This document shows, piece by piece, positions 1 through 7,560 of a DNA stretch of 13,779 bases (positions are counted from its first letter, which is position 1; every line of letters starts with the position of its first letter). Location of the stretch: positions 5,284-19,062 of the forward strand of contig WQSK01000014.1 of the NCBI GenBank assembly GCA_009787915.1. Direction: 5' to 3'. Both the position numbers and the translations under genes were made by a program. The notes under the pieces were generated by a model. It made no database searches and was not told where the DNA came from. It saw only the letters and a list, made by a program, of their open reading frames with translations. Source of the stretch: Bacillota bacterium. Its GTDB lineage: Bacteria; Bacillota; Clostridia; Christensenellales; UBA1242.

Positions 1-1374
1 GGGGGAACCTGTAACAGGGGTCTTTGCAAAGTGGACAAAAAAGATAACCTGGTTGCGTGTTCCGAGATGTATGGTGTTCACCGCAAAGACGGAAAAATCG
101 GACACGCACCCGACGGCAAGTTTACCCCCGTAAAAAGTGGTGCGTCTTTTTCGATGAATATGTTTGGGTTTAGACCAAATATCTTGCCTCTGCTCCATGA
201 TTGCTTCGTAGAATTTTTGAAAAGCAACATTAACGTTGAAAAGTCCGAACTTGTTTTGGTAAACGCAATTAACGATTTGTTGGAAAACAAAAAGATTTCG
301 GCCAAACTATTAAAAACGGATTCCGAGTGGTTTGGACTCACATACGCACAAGACACACCTTTGGTTCATTCGCGAATTAAAAAACTTGTTAAAGAGGGTG
401 TGTATCCTAAAAACCTTTGGAATGCATATCCTAAAGACATGACCCTATTAATTATGGCTGCAGGCATGGGTTCGCGTTATGGTGGGATAAAACAAATTGA
501 CCCAGTTGGACACCATGGTGAACTTATTATTGATTACTCCGTTTTCGATGCAATTCGGGCGGGCTTTACAAAGGTTGTTTTTGTTATCAGGCGTGAAATT
601 GAGGAGGACTTTCGTACGGCAATATTTAATCGCCTTAGAAAGATAATTGATGCCGAGTACGTTTTTCAAGAAACCCCAAGTTGGAGGGCGGGAAAACCCC
701 TTGGTACAACCGCCGCAGTTTTGGCCGCCAAAGACGTTATCAAAGGACCATTTTGTGTTATTAACGCAGATGATTTTTATGGCGCAGAGGCATTCCAAAA
801 AATCTCAGGGTTTTTATCGGAAACCAGAAACAGTTCCGAATGTGCAACGGTTGCCTATGACCTTTGCAACACAATATCAGAGTTCGGCACAGTTTCACGC
901 GGTGCACTTTCCACAAAGGACGGCTATGTTGTGGATATCAAAGAACGCATCTGTATCAAACGCGGAGGCGAGTACAACTTTATGGAAAACGGCGCGTATG
1001 TCTTGACCGTTGCGGATTTAAAAGTTGGGATGAATTTCTTTGGATTGGTGCCAAGCGTTTTTGGTCACCTTGAAAAAATCTTTAACGAGTTCATGACCGA
1101 AATCGAAAACCCAAAGACACCAGAGAGAATGAAGCGCGAGTGTTTCCTTCCCGAAAACCTTGGTCGGCTTATCAAAGAAGAAAAGATAACCCTCCGTACC
1201 CTAACCACAAAAGAAAAGTGGGTTGGCTTTACATATCCTGATGACAAAAAATATGTACAAAAAACTATTCAGAATCTTGTGGCTTCTGGGGTGTATCCGT
1301 CACCGCTTTGGCAGACTCCGAAGAATGAACCTTCCCCTGTGAAGTCACGCAAAGCACAAAAAGTGCGAACATAA
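1..1374 (+). CDS. Tandem sugar-1-phosphate nucleotidyltransferase, 5'-partial
   Basis: The frame is open to the left edge, so the GTG at 31 is not the real start. The protein has two copies of one nucleotidyltransferase domain. Copy 2 starts near the Met encoded at 439 with the NTP-binding signature AAGMGSRYGGIKQIDP, then INADDFYG (metal-binding Asp pair) and ends near GVYPSPLW. The part before it is the C-terminal half of copy 1: GTCNRG aligns with GTVSRG, SMNMFGFRPNILPLL with GMNFFGLVPSVFGHL, EWFGLTY with KWVGFTY, and GVYPKNLW with GVYPSPLW. Members of this family are normally single-domain (about 300 aa) and make NDP-activated sugars or polyols from NTP and a sugar phosphate. The adjacent glycan genes fit a role in supplying an activated precursor, but the substrate cannot be read from sequence. 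The 3' end overlaps the convergent membrane gene by 110 bp. Confidence 0.85.
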   Translation, partial: GGTCNRGLCKVDKKDNLVACSEMYGVHRKDGKIGHAPDGKFTPVKSGASFSMNMFGFRPNILPLLHDCFVEFLKSNINVEKSELVLVNAINDLLENKKISAKLLKTDSEWFGLTYAQDTPLVHSRIKKLVKEGVYPKNLWNAYPKDMTLLIMAAGMGSRYGGIKQIDPVGHHGELIIDYSVFDAIRAGFTKVVFVIRREIEEDFRTAIFNRLRKIIDAEYVFQETPSWRAGKPLGTTAAVLAAKDVIKGPFCVINADDFYGAEAFQKISGFLSETRNSSECATVAYDLCNTISEFGTVSRGALSTKDGYVVDIKERICIKRGGEYNFMENGAYVLTVADLKVGMNFFGLVPSVFGHLEKIFNEFMTEIENPKTPERMKRECFLPENLGRLIKEEKITLRTLTTKEKWVGFTYPDDKKYVQKTIQNLVASGVYPSPLWQTPKNEPSPVKSRKAQKVRT

Positions 1375-2719
1375 CAACAGGTATTGGATATGCCGTATCA
1401 ACAAGAGATATAAGTATAATTGCTATGACAAAAAGATATGGGATAAACGTGACTTTATAGCCACGGACTTTGTAAAGCGCATACATAATTCCCGCGATAA
1501 ATGCGCCAAGTGCCATAAAGCCAACTATACCTGTTTTAAACAAGGCATCCACAAATAGGTTATGTGGCATGACCTGACCCAAATAGGGTGCGTTAATACC
1601 ATGACCCAAAAAAAACGTCCGCGGGCTTTCTAACCATGCTTGCAAATACCGACGCCACAGCCCTAACCGACCTGGGTCATGAAACGCGGTTGGGTCCAAT
1701 ACTATGTAATAAAGGTCGCGAAAAAACGCATTTAATTCAAAACTAATCGTGTTAAAGATACGCTCTATGGCAGGAAACGTAAATTGGTGGAGCGCAAAAA
1801 ACACGACCAGAAATGCACATATACCAACCCCTAGGGTTGTATATTTTTGTCGACTGTTTTTTTCCAGTTTTAGATATATACCTATACTTACCAGCGAGAT
1901 TACAAGGAACACAATCGCAAATGCGCGGGATGACGCCATTAACCCAAAGACAATCAACACGGACAAAATCGGCACAGCATACCGCCTTTTCAATTGTTGT
2001 GAAAGAACCAATGCGTACAACCCGCAAATACCAAGCAATGCAATAAACTGCAAAATGTTTGGGTTTCTCAAAAGCCCCGAGAACCGCCCATAGAAATATA
2101 TAAGTGTTTCCGTGTGACGAAAGTAATTAAAAATTAACCCTACAAAAGATGACAATGCCAAACCAATCGAGAAATAAAGAACTAGGCGAGTAAAACCGAG
2201 TTTGTGACCAGCGATACAGGCAAGCAAAGAAACAGATACGCCTCCGATTAAAATAAACGAGAATTCAAAAACTCCGAACGGAGGAATAAACGCCATTAAC
2301 AAAAGCGGTAATGAAAAACACGCGGGTACCAAGAATTTTTTTAGTTCTAATTCTTCTCTTTCCAAGATTATTTTTGTTATACAAATGCTTATCGATAAAA
2401 AGATTGATACTACAAACAAAATAGTTGCAGGCAATGTCGCCGTCCCAAACCTTGTAAACACATCAAGCCAACCTACAAAGAACACAAAGTACAATGTTGA
2501 CTTGTAATCAAATTCGGCAATGACAAATGAAATGACCGCGGCCAAAAAGAAATACGTCATTCCGAACCAAAAGATTGATGTGAACGCAAAAATGAACAGC
2601 AATGCGGTTTTCACAGCCATATTGATGTTTGCCGTAGAACGAAAATGGCGCAGAGAGAGCCAAAACACTTTTTTCAAAACATCTACTGTTCCGCCCAATA
2701 GAGCCTTAGTATCCACCAT
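1265..2719 (-). CDS. O-antigen ligase / Wzy-type polymerase membrane protein
   Basis: This is a polytopic membrane protein of 484 aa with about 11-12 hydrophobic helices. Near its C-terminal third, a loop holds FFLGHGINAPYLGQVMPHN followed by LFVDALFKTGIVG. The GHG.N and PHN elements are typical of the Wzy_C (O-antigen ligase/polymerase) superfamily, which joins or transfers lipid-linked glycans on the outer face of the membrane. In Gram-positive bacteria such proteins serve exopolysaccharide, capsule or wall-glycan assembly. It lies 58 bp after the phosphoglycosyl transferase gene. The start is uncertain: ATG at 2719 is used, with an in-frame GTG at 2740 as the alternative (seven more residues). 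Neither has a strong SD. The last 30 or so residues are a hydrophilic Ser/Lys/Glu-rich tail encoded opposite the nucleotidyltransferase gene. Ligase or polymerase cannot be decided. Confidence 0.85.
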   Translation of the reverse strand: MVDTKALLGGTVDVLKKVFWLSLRHFRSTANINMAVKTALLFIFAFTSIFWFGMTYFFLAAVISFVIAEFDYKSTLYFVFFVGWLDVFTRFGTATLPATILFVVSIFLSISICITKIILEREELELKKFLVPACFSLPLLLMAFIPPFGVFEFSFILIGGVSVSLLACIAGHKLGFTRLVLYFSIGLALSSFVGLIFNYFRHTETLIYFYGRFSGLLRNPNILQFIALLGICGLYALVLSQQLKRRYAVPILSVLIVFGLMASSRAFAIVFLVISLVSIGIYLKLEKNSRQKYTTLGVGICAFLVVFFALHQFTFPAIERIFNTISFELNAFFRDLYYIVLDPTAFHDPGRLGLWRRYLQAWLESPRTFFLGHGINAPYLGQVMPHNLFVDALFKTGIVGFMALGAFIAGIMYALYKVRGYKVTFIPYLFVIAIILISLVDTAYPIPVVMFALFVLCVTSQGKVHSSESAKAVTDTPQKPQDSE

Positions 2720-2777
2720 CCCAATTTGCCACCATGGCACCCAAAAGTCAAGGCTTCGACAATTTTTTCACGCCCTA

Positions 2778-3578
2778 CTACTCCTCGGACTCGTTGCTTT
2801 TGGTCACAACCGCAATACCTTCACGCACGACTTGCGCAGACTTAGTCTTTGTGCGCATCCACTCGAACTCTGGCATTATTTCGCCGACCTTAATTGTCCC
2901 CGACATCATCACACCTGTGGTATAGTCATCAATGCTTATTTCTTTACGCTTTAACAACAGGTCGCAATAGTATTCACTCATATGAAATCCGTGACTTTCC
3001 GCGTCGACAGCGGTGGGTTTTAAAACCACAAAAAACGTTTTAAAAAAGATTTTTATATCCCGCCAAAGAGTAACTTTTTTCACATACTTGTTATCATATT
3101 CGGACACGTGCTCAAAGTTAAACGCGTTTCTTCCGTTCACCTGTGCAAGTCCCGATATCCCAGGACGCGACAAAAACCTTTGTCGTTGCTCTTCATTGAA
3201 AAACACACACTCTTTGACATCTTTTGGTCTTGGTCCGATAAAAGACATATCGCCCTTTATGATGTTAAACAATTGCGGTAACTCGTCTATACTTGTGCGT
3301 CTTAAAAACTTGCCAAAGCGGGTCAAACGTTCGGTATCAGGCAACAGGTTTCCGTCCTCGTCTTTTGCGTTGGACATACTGCGGAACTTATAGAACCAAA
3401 AGACACGCTTGTTTCGCCCAACCCGACGTTGTTTATAAATTACGCCCTTACCATGTTTGATACGGACAAGCAATGCAATAAACAACAAAAACCACGACAA
3501 AAAAAGCACGGCCAAAAACGCCATTGTTAGGTCAAGCACACGTTTAATAAAAACCTCGTATATTCCCCGTTTTTTCAT
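2778..3578 (-). CDS. Polyprenyl-phosphate phosphoglycosyl transferase (bacterial sugar transferase)
   Basis: This 266-aa protein carries the full PF02397-type signature. A hydrophobic N-terminal re-entrant helix (about residues 12-40) is followed by GVIYKQRRVGRNKRVFWFYK, FRSM, TSIDELPQLFNIIKGDMSFI, GPRP and RPGISGLAQVNGR. D98-E99 correspond to the catalytic Asp-Glu dyad of monotopic enzymes such as PglC. The family moves a sugar-1-phosphate from an NDP-sugar to undecaprenyl phosphate at the cytoplasmic face, starting glycan assembly. The usual domain ends near residue 190. About 75 further residues form a soluble extension I do not recognise. The start ATG has no SD; a TTGATT-17-TATACT promoter ends 7 nt before it, in the gap after the Maf gene. 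The upstream Maf and downstream Wzy-type genes place it in a glycan operon. Confidence 0.93.
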   Translation of the reverse strand: MKKRGIYEVFIKRVLDLTMAFLAVLFLSWFLLFIALLVRIKHGKGVIYKQRRVGRNKRVFWFYKFRSMSNAKDEDGNLLPDTERLTRFGKFLRRTSIDELPQLFNIIKGDMSFIGPRPKDVKECVFFNEEQRQRFLSRPGISGLAQVNGRNAFNFEHVSEYDNKYVKKVTLWRDIKIFFKTFFVVLKPTAVDAESHGFHMSEYYCDLLLKRKEISIDDYTTGVMMSGTIKVGEIMPEFEWMRTKTKSAQVVREGIAVVTKSNESEE

Positions 3579-3585
3579 TATGAGT

Positions 3586-3614
3586 AGTATATCACAGATT
3601 TACAGATAAATCAA
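3586..3614 (-). promoter_or_regulatory. Promoter of the sugar transferase gene, probably leaderless
   Basis: On the minus strand TTGATT (3609-3614) and TATACT (3586-3591) are 17 bp apart. The -10 ends 7 nt before the ATG at 3578, so transcription would start at or within a base or two of the start codon. No SD lies between. It would allow the last two genes of the glycan block to be transcribed separately. Prediction only. Confidence 0.5.
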
Positions 3615-3621
3615 GACCATA

Positions 3622-4272
3622 TTAAAGTTGGTTAAAACCTACCGCTTTCAGCATTTTTAAAACAAACGGGATGTGTACCCCTGTGACGTTTGCGCGGTGG
3701 CTCTCCCGTATTTTTACGTATGGGAAAATCGGACCAAGGTTACGATAACCCGCGGCGTCCAGCGTTTCTGGGTCGGAACAGCAGGCGGTAATAATATCTT
3801 CGGGGAGTTTTTTGATTTTGACTTTTGAAGCCATCACGCGACAAACCGTTTTTCCGTTGCAATAAATCGCATATGCCGTATACGCGATGTTTGTTTTTCC
3901 GCTTATGAAAAGATGTTGTTCGCGACAGCATTCGGGCGTTATTGGTTTTTCCAAAATACGGCCTTCGAGGTACGCGGTTGTATCCATTGTGATTACCGCA
4001 CCGTTTACCACTTTGCCTATAAATGGCTTTAATTTGGCAAGTGCCATATTCTTGGCATACGCGATAACTTGTTTTTTAGAAACATCTTTGTGAGGATGCA
4101 AATGGTTAAGTTCCGTATCATCGACGGTGCTTGGGATTTGCACGTGCGGGATATTGTTTTCCTTAAACAGCCTTGAACGACGCGGACTACTTGAGCCCAA
4201 AATAATTGTCGGGGTATCAAATTCAATGACCTCGCCGTTTTTAAATTTCTTTTGCAGTTCTTTGCTGTCCAC
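3622..4272 (-). CDS. Maf-family nucleoside triphosphate pyrophosphatase
   Basis: The 216-aa protein matches the Maf/Ham1 fold: IILGSSSPRRSRLF (residues 23-36, phosphate-binding), VITMDTTAYLEGRILEKP (residues 93-110, with D97 at the catalytic Asp position) and a C-terminal NVTGVHIPFVLKMLKAVGF like the family's usual ending. Maf proteins hydrolyse non-canonical or ordinary NTPs to NMP and pyrophosphate, and some affect septation. The copy is divergent: it has about 20 extra N-terminal residues, reads MDTT instead of ADTV, and AGYRNLGP instead of the usual GAYGIQG-type motif, so its substrate may differ. The start is GTG at 4272 with an AAGAGGAT ribosome binding site that overlaps the TAA of the upstream glycosyltransferase; the two genes are 5 bp apart and probably translationally coupled. 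Confidence 0.85.
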   Translation of the reverse strand: MDSKELQKKFKNGEVIEFDTPTIILGSSSPRRSRLFKENNIPHVQIPSTVDDTELNHLHPHKDVSKKQVIAYAKNMALAKLKPFIGKVVNGAVITMDTTAYLEGRILEKPITPECCREQHLFISGKTNIAYTAYAIYCNGKTVCRVMASKVKIKKLPEDIITACCSDPETLDAAGYRNLGPIFPYVKIRESHRANVTGVHIPFVLKMLKAVGFNQL

Positions 4273-4277
4273 GGTTG

Positions 4278-5240
4278 TTATCCTCTTTTATTGATTATAC
4301 TTTTGATTTCATAAATAACGGCGTCGTGGTTTTTGTGGATAATTCCGATTCGCTTTACCAACACCGCCCGTGTGTATGCGACCACGCCAAGCGCAACAAG
4401 CCCCAAAAACACGCACCATACCAAGAGTTCAACCCACACATCGGTTTCAATATAAAGGGCGAGTGCAAGTCCAAGTCCAAACATTATAAGTGCCGCCGCC
4501 ATGATGCCCCACATGTAATCTATGCTCGCGCTGTGTTCCCTTACGCGGTCACGGCGTGCGTTTTTGTTGCTTTTTGTAATCGGCATATTTGCATGGTCGT
4601 TTTTGATTTTTGCAACGATACTTTTTTCCGAAGCCCTGCAATGACCGCTGTCATACAACAAATATCCTGGTTTCCAGCCTGTCCATGTGTCCATAGAACG
4701 CAGATATTTGTTGCTTTGTGGCAAACCAATTATAACGTCTGCAACATCGCGGTGAAAAGCCGAAACGTTGACCTTGCCGTTATAGACCCCTGGGATTCCG
4801 AACAAGACCGCACCCCCGCGCGTCCACAAATCGTTAAGACCCGCCTTGAATTTTGACCAGCCATATTTTTCGCGCGTAGCATAGATAATTTTTTCCCCGC
4901 CGTCGATACGTTCAACAAGTTTTTCAAAAATACCAACAGGGTTTAAAACATCAATGTCGGCGATAAGTATGATTTCGCTTTTGTAATCAACCATGTCCAT
5001 GCCTGCGGTGATTGCGGCTTGCTTCCCCCAGCGTCCGTCAAGGTTTACTACACAGACATTACTGTTGTGTACCGCATAGTCGGCAAGTATCTTTTCAGAC
5101 CCGTCATCACAGCCATCATTTACGGCGATGATTTCAAACTCGCGCCCCAAAGACTTTAAATCCAAAATATACTTGTCGAAAACGTGTTGCAAAATGAACA
5201 CTTCGTTGTATATTGGAAGTACCAAAGAAATTTTCCCCAT
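4278..5240 (-). CDS. GT2-family glycosyltransferase with two C-terminal membrane helices
   Basis: This 320-aa protein has a GT-A fold N-terminus: ISLVLPIYNE (residues 4-13), AVNDGCDDGS (39-48), RWGKQAAITAGMD (70-82) and ADIDVLNP (94-101), whose D95/D97 match the DxD metal and nucleotide-sugar site. Two hydrophobic helices lie around residues 243-293. This layout resembles DPM1/GtrB/ArnC-type enzymes that transfer a sugar from an NDP-sugar to polyprenyl phosphate at the cytoplasmic membrane. The usual DADLQDPP is replaced by ADIDVLNP, so donor and acceptor remain unknown. It is the first gene of the minus-strand glycan block. Its ATG has no SD, and its start is separated from the divergent aldolase gene by only 18 bp. 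Confidence 0.88.
   Translation of the reverse strand: MGKISLVLPIYNEVFILQHVFDKYILDLKSLGREFEIIAVNDGCDDGSEKILADYAVHNSNVCVVNLDGRWGKQAAITAGMDMVDYKSEIILIADIDVLNPVGIFEKLVERIDGGEKIIYATREKYGWSKFKAGLNDLWTRGGAVLFGIPGVYNGKVNVSAFHRDVADVIIGLPQSNKYLRSMDTWTGWKPGYLLYDSGHCRASEKSIVAKIKNDHANMPITKSNKNARRDRVREHSASIDYMWGIMAAALIMFGLGLALALYIETDVWVELLVWCVFLGLVALGVVAYTRAVLVKRIGIIHKNHDAVIYEIKSIINKRG
5187..5214 (+). promoter_or_regulatory. Candidate promoter of the aldolase gene
   Basis: TTGCAA (5187-5192) and TATATT (5209-5214) are 16 bp apart, giving a 5' leader of about 38 nt that contains the aldolase SD. The site lies inside the first codons of the divergent glycosyltransferase, as it must, since only 18 bp separate the two start codons. 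Prediction from hexamers only. Confidence 0.4.
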
Positions 5241-5245
5241 GTGTA

Positions 5246-5253
5246 AAAGGAGG
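5246..5253 (+). promoter_or_regulatory. Ribosome binding site of the aldolase
   Basis: AAAGGAGG lies 5 nt before the ATG at 5259, a near-perfect anti-SD match that fixes the start. Its last three bases are also the complement of the candidate minus-strand -10 of the divergent gene. Confidence 0.85.
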
Positions 5254-5280
5254 ATAACATGAAGAAAACACTTTTGACAA
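5251..5280 (-). promoter_or_regulatory. Possible promoter of the glycan block
   Basis: Minus-strand TTGTCA (5275-5280) and TATCCT (5251-5256, preceded by TGT like an extended -10) are 18 bp apart and end 10 nt before the glycosyltransferase ATG. The -10 is a poor match (4/6), and the site lies in the SD and first codons of the aldolase gene. Weak call. Confidence 0.25.
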
Positions 5281-6173
5281 CAAAAATTTTGCTTGAGAGG
5301 GCAAAAAAAAGAAACCGAGCAATCGTTGCCTTTAACGTGAACAACATGGAGTTGATTCAGGCAATCACCCGTGCGTGCGATGAAATGAAATGCGACGTGA
5401 TTCTGCAGGTTTCTAACAGCGCAAAAAAATACGCAACCGAGGTGTATTTAAGAAAACTTGTTGAAGCAGCACGCGAGTCCGTCGGCATTGACATTGCCCT
5501 GCACCTTGACCACGGTGCCGATTTTGAACAGTGCAAAGCCGCGATTGATGCGGGCTTTACATCGGTCATGATTGACGGGAGCCACCTACCCTTTGACCAA
5601 AACATTGCGGTTACAAAAAAGGTTGTTGACTATGCAAAAAAACATGGTGTTTCCGTCGAGGGTGAACTTGGACAAATTGCAGGTATCGAGGACGAAAAGA
5701 AAAACGAGGACAGCCAATACACAGACCCTTCGACAGTCAAAGAGTTTGTTGAAAAAACAGGGGTGGATGCACTCGCTGTTTCAATCGGGACTGCGCATGG
5801 TGCCTTCAAGTACAAATCAGCCCCAGCGTTTAGGTTTGATATCTTGGAGCGTATCCAAAAAGAAATTCCGAACACCCCGCTTGTGCTTCATGGCGCCAGT
5901 TCGGTTACGCCTGCGGATGTTGCGACAATTAACAAGTTCGGCGGAAAAATCGAAAATGCAAAAGGCGTATCGGAAGATATCTTGGCAAAGGCAATTCCAC
6001 TTGGGGTACGTAAAATCAATGTTGACAGCGATTTAAGGCTCGCCATGACCGCTAGTATCAGAAAAACATTTGCAACCAACCCGTCCGAGTTCGACCCGCG
6101 CGCCTATTTGGGCCAAGCAAGATTGGACGTCATGGAAGTTGTTAAAACAAAACTTAAAGCCTTTTCAGTTTGA
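5259..6173 (+). CDS. fba: Class II fructose-bisphosphate aldolase
   Basis: This 304-aa zinc-dependent aldolase cleaves fructose 1,6-bisphosphate to dihydroxyacetone phosphate and glyceraldehyde 3-phosphate (glycolysis and gluconeogenesis, cytoplasm). Family motifs are intact: ALHLDHG (residues 80-86; D84 catalytic, H85 zinc), GELGQIAG (135-142), YTDP (154-157), GTAHG (177-181; H180 zinc), LHGASS (210-215; H211 zinc) and NVDSD (254-258, phosphate binding). Length is normal for the family. Close relatives acting on tagatose bisphosphate or related ketoses share these motifs, so specificity is inferred. A strong AAAGGAGG sets the start. The PHP gene follows 6 bp after its stop, so the two are probably co-transcribed. 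Confidence 0.95.
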   Translation: MKKTLLTTKILLERAKKRNRAIVAFNVNNMELIQAITRACDEMKCDVILQVSNSAKKYATEVYLRKLVEAARESVGIDIALHLDHGADFEQCKAAIDAGFTSVMIDGSHLPFDQNIAVTKKVVDYAKKHGVSVEGELGQIAGIEDEKKNEDSQYTDPSTVKEFVEKTGVDALAVSIGTAHGAFKYKSAPAFRFDILERIQKEIPNTPLVLHGASSVTPADVATINKFGGKIENAKGVSEDILAKAIPLGVRKINVDSDLRLAMTASIRKTFATNPSEFDPRAYLGQARLDVMEVVKTKLKAFSV

Positions 6174-6179
6174 GGAAAA

Positions 6180-6983
6180 ATGGTTGACCTGCATACACAC
6201 ACGAACCATAGCGACGGACGCCTCTCTGTCAGAGAGTTGCTTGAATTGGCAAACGATTCAGGTATTTCCGTGTTGTCGATAACCGACCATAATAGTGTTG
6301 ATGCTTATAAAGAGGTTGGCGATATCTTCAAGGGAAAACTTGTAACTGGCGTCGAGTTAAACACATACGTAGGCAAACAATACGTCGAGATCCTGGGATA
6401 TGGATTTGATGTAGGCAAAATGGAAAATGAAATTGAAAAATTCACGTTCAAGAACGTGATTTGGAAATCAAAAGCAATCGCCGAAAAAGTGTTTTCAAAA
6501 AACGGTTTGGATTTAAAACTTGAACCAGAGGACATATGTCCTAACGGATTTGTGCACTGTCAAATCCTTATCGACAAGCACGGAGATAAGATAAAAAACC
6601 TATACCCTGACTTGGAACTTATCAATGGAGTTCACCTATTTCGCACAGAAATTGTCAATCCAAAATCAAAATGGTTCAACGACCTATCCGCGGTATATCC
6701 AAGCTTTTCCGAGGCCGCGGACATCATCCGCCGATGCGGTGGTCTTGTATTTTTGGCACACCCGTATTGCTATGCTGAAATAGACAAAGTACTGGCATAC
6801 ACAAAAAACCAATTAGACGGAATCGAATGTTTTCATTATTCGTCTACCCAAGAACAAAGCGAATACCTTTTAGAGTTTTGCAAGCAAAATAACTTACTGG
6901 TTTCACGAGGTAGCGACTTTCACAAAATCGGCGAGCGACACCTCGGCTATCTTTGCACACCTGAAGTACCAACATGGGTTTAG
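6180..6983 (+). CDS. PHP-domain metal-dependent phosphoesterase
   Basis: This 267-aa protein has the ordered metal-site motifs of the PHP family (TrpH/YciV/RNase AM branch): DLHTHTNHSDG (residues 3-13), ITDHN (34-38), GVELN (57-61), FLAHP (191-195, H194) and SRGSDFH (242-248). These residues bind a di- or trinuclear metal centre that hydrolyses phosphoesters such as 3',5'-bisnucleotides, RNA 5' ends or histidinol phosphate; which one applies here is not evident. An insert of about 110 residues between GVELN and FLAHP is typical of this branch. Its SD (GAGG) overlaps the TGA of the aldolase gene, indicating coupling. The 3' end overlaps the convergent Xre gene by 4 bp. Confidence 0.88.
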   Translation: MVDLHTHTNHSDGRLSVRELLELANDSGISVLSITDHNSVDAYKEVGDIFKGKLVTGVELNTYVGKQYVEILGYGFDVGKMENEIEKFTFKNVIWKSKAIAEKVFSKNGLDLKLEPEDICPNGFVHCQILIDKHGDKIKNLYPDLELINGVHLFRTEIVNPKSKWFNDLSAVYPSFSEAADIIRRCGGLVFLAHPYCYAEIDKVLAYTKNQLDGIECFHYSSTQEQSEYLLEFCKQNNLLVSRGSDFHKIGERHLGYLCTPEVPTWV

Positions 6984-7507
6984 TAATTCATATCTTTGAG
7001 TTTTTCGTCTTTGATATTTTTCACAATGTTAAGCCACATCGAGAAAAGCATAATGCGAACCAACAGTATTATAAACGGTATTGTTGCGTTCAGTACCATC
7101 ATGACCAGTAACACCGTCGTTGCTATCTCTCCCCAGCCCAAAAATGTCGAGAGCAAAAACATTGTTATCCAAAACACCGATTGGAAAATTGACAAAAGGT
7201 TTATTTTGAACCATATTTTTGCACTCGTGGTTTCGTTGTATTCTTTTTTAAGCGCAACCCTCTCTTCTTCCGTTACCCCGCCGTACGCCCTGACTTGTTT
7301 CTTTGCGCCGTCGAGCAACTCGGTGACCGAAATCCCCAAAACCTCGCCCAGTTTTAACATGAGCGACGAATCAGGTATACCTTTTCCACATTCCCACTTT
7401 GAAACACACTGTACGGTCACGCACAGTTTTTCCGCCAAATCCTGTTGGGTCAGGTTTTTGGCTTTCCTTTTTTCGGTGATGAAAGCACCAATCTTTTTGT
7501 TGTCCAT
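6980..7507 (-). CDS. Xre-type regulator with two membrane helices
   Basis: This 175-aa protein has an HTH_3 domain at residues 5-65 (IGAFITEKRKAKNLTQQDLA, then TVQCVSKWECGKGIPD with the recognition helix). A linker follows, then two hydrophobic helices around residues 98-122 and 127-155. Such membrane-bound Xre proteins are common in Bacillota; their signals and targets are usually unknown. The ATG at 7507 has no SD, but TAGACA-17-TAAATT ends 6 nt upstream, suggesting a leaderless mRNA. Its upstream region faces the first structured repeat. It may control itself or the Cys-rich membrane gene to the right, but no operator is evident. Confidence 0.85.
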   Translation of the reverse strand: MDNKKIGAFITEKRKAKNLTQQDLAEKLCVTVQCVSKWECGKGIPDSSLMLKLGEVLGISVTELLDGAKKQVRAYGGVTEEERVALKKEYNETTSAKIWFKINLLSIFQSVFWITMFLLSTFLGWGEIATTVLLVMMVLNATIPFIILLVRIMLFSMWLNIVKNIKDEKLKDMNY

Positions 7508-7513
7508 GCAGGT

Positions 7514-7542
7514 AATTTATTCCACAGAAACGGTTTTGTCTA
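7514..7542 (-). promoter_or_regulatory. Promoter of the membrane Xre gene, probably leaderless
   Basis: Minus-strand TAGACA (7537-7542, 5/6) and TAAATT (7514-7519, 4/6) are 17 bp apart. The -10 ends 6 nt before the ATG at 7507 and no SD is present. Confidence 0.4.
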
Positions 7543-7560
7543 TCAACGTTTCGTTGAATT

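Noticed and set aside
31..33. GTG at 31 as start of the nucleotidyltransferase
   Set aside because: The frame is open to the edge and the upstream residues GTCNRG align with GTVSRG of the second copy.
439..1374. Second nucleotidyltransferase domain as its own gene starting at 439
   Set aside because: No stop separates it from copy 1 and there is no SD before the ATG; internal translation cannot be excluded.
1749..2093. Plus-strand ORF opposite the Wzy-type gene
   Set aside because: The minus-strand frame has clear membrane helices and the PHN motif; this is a shadow ORF.
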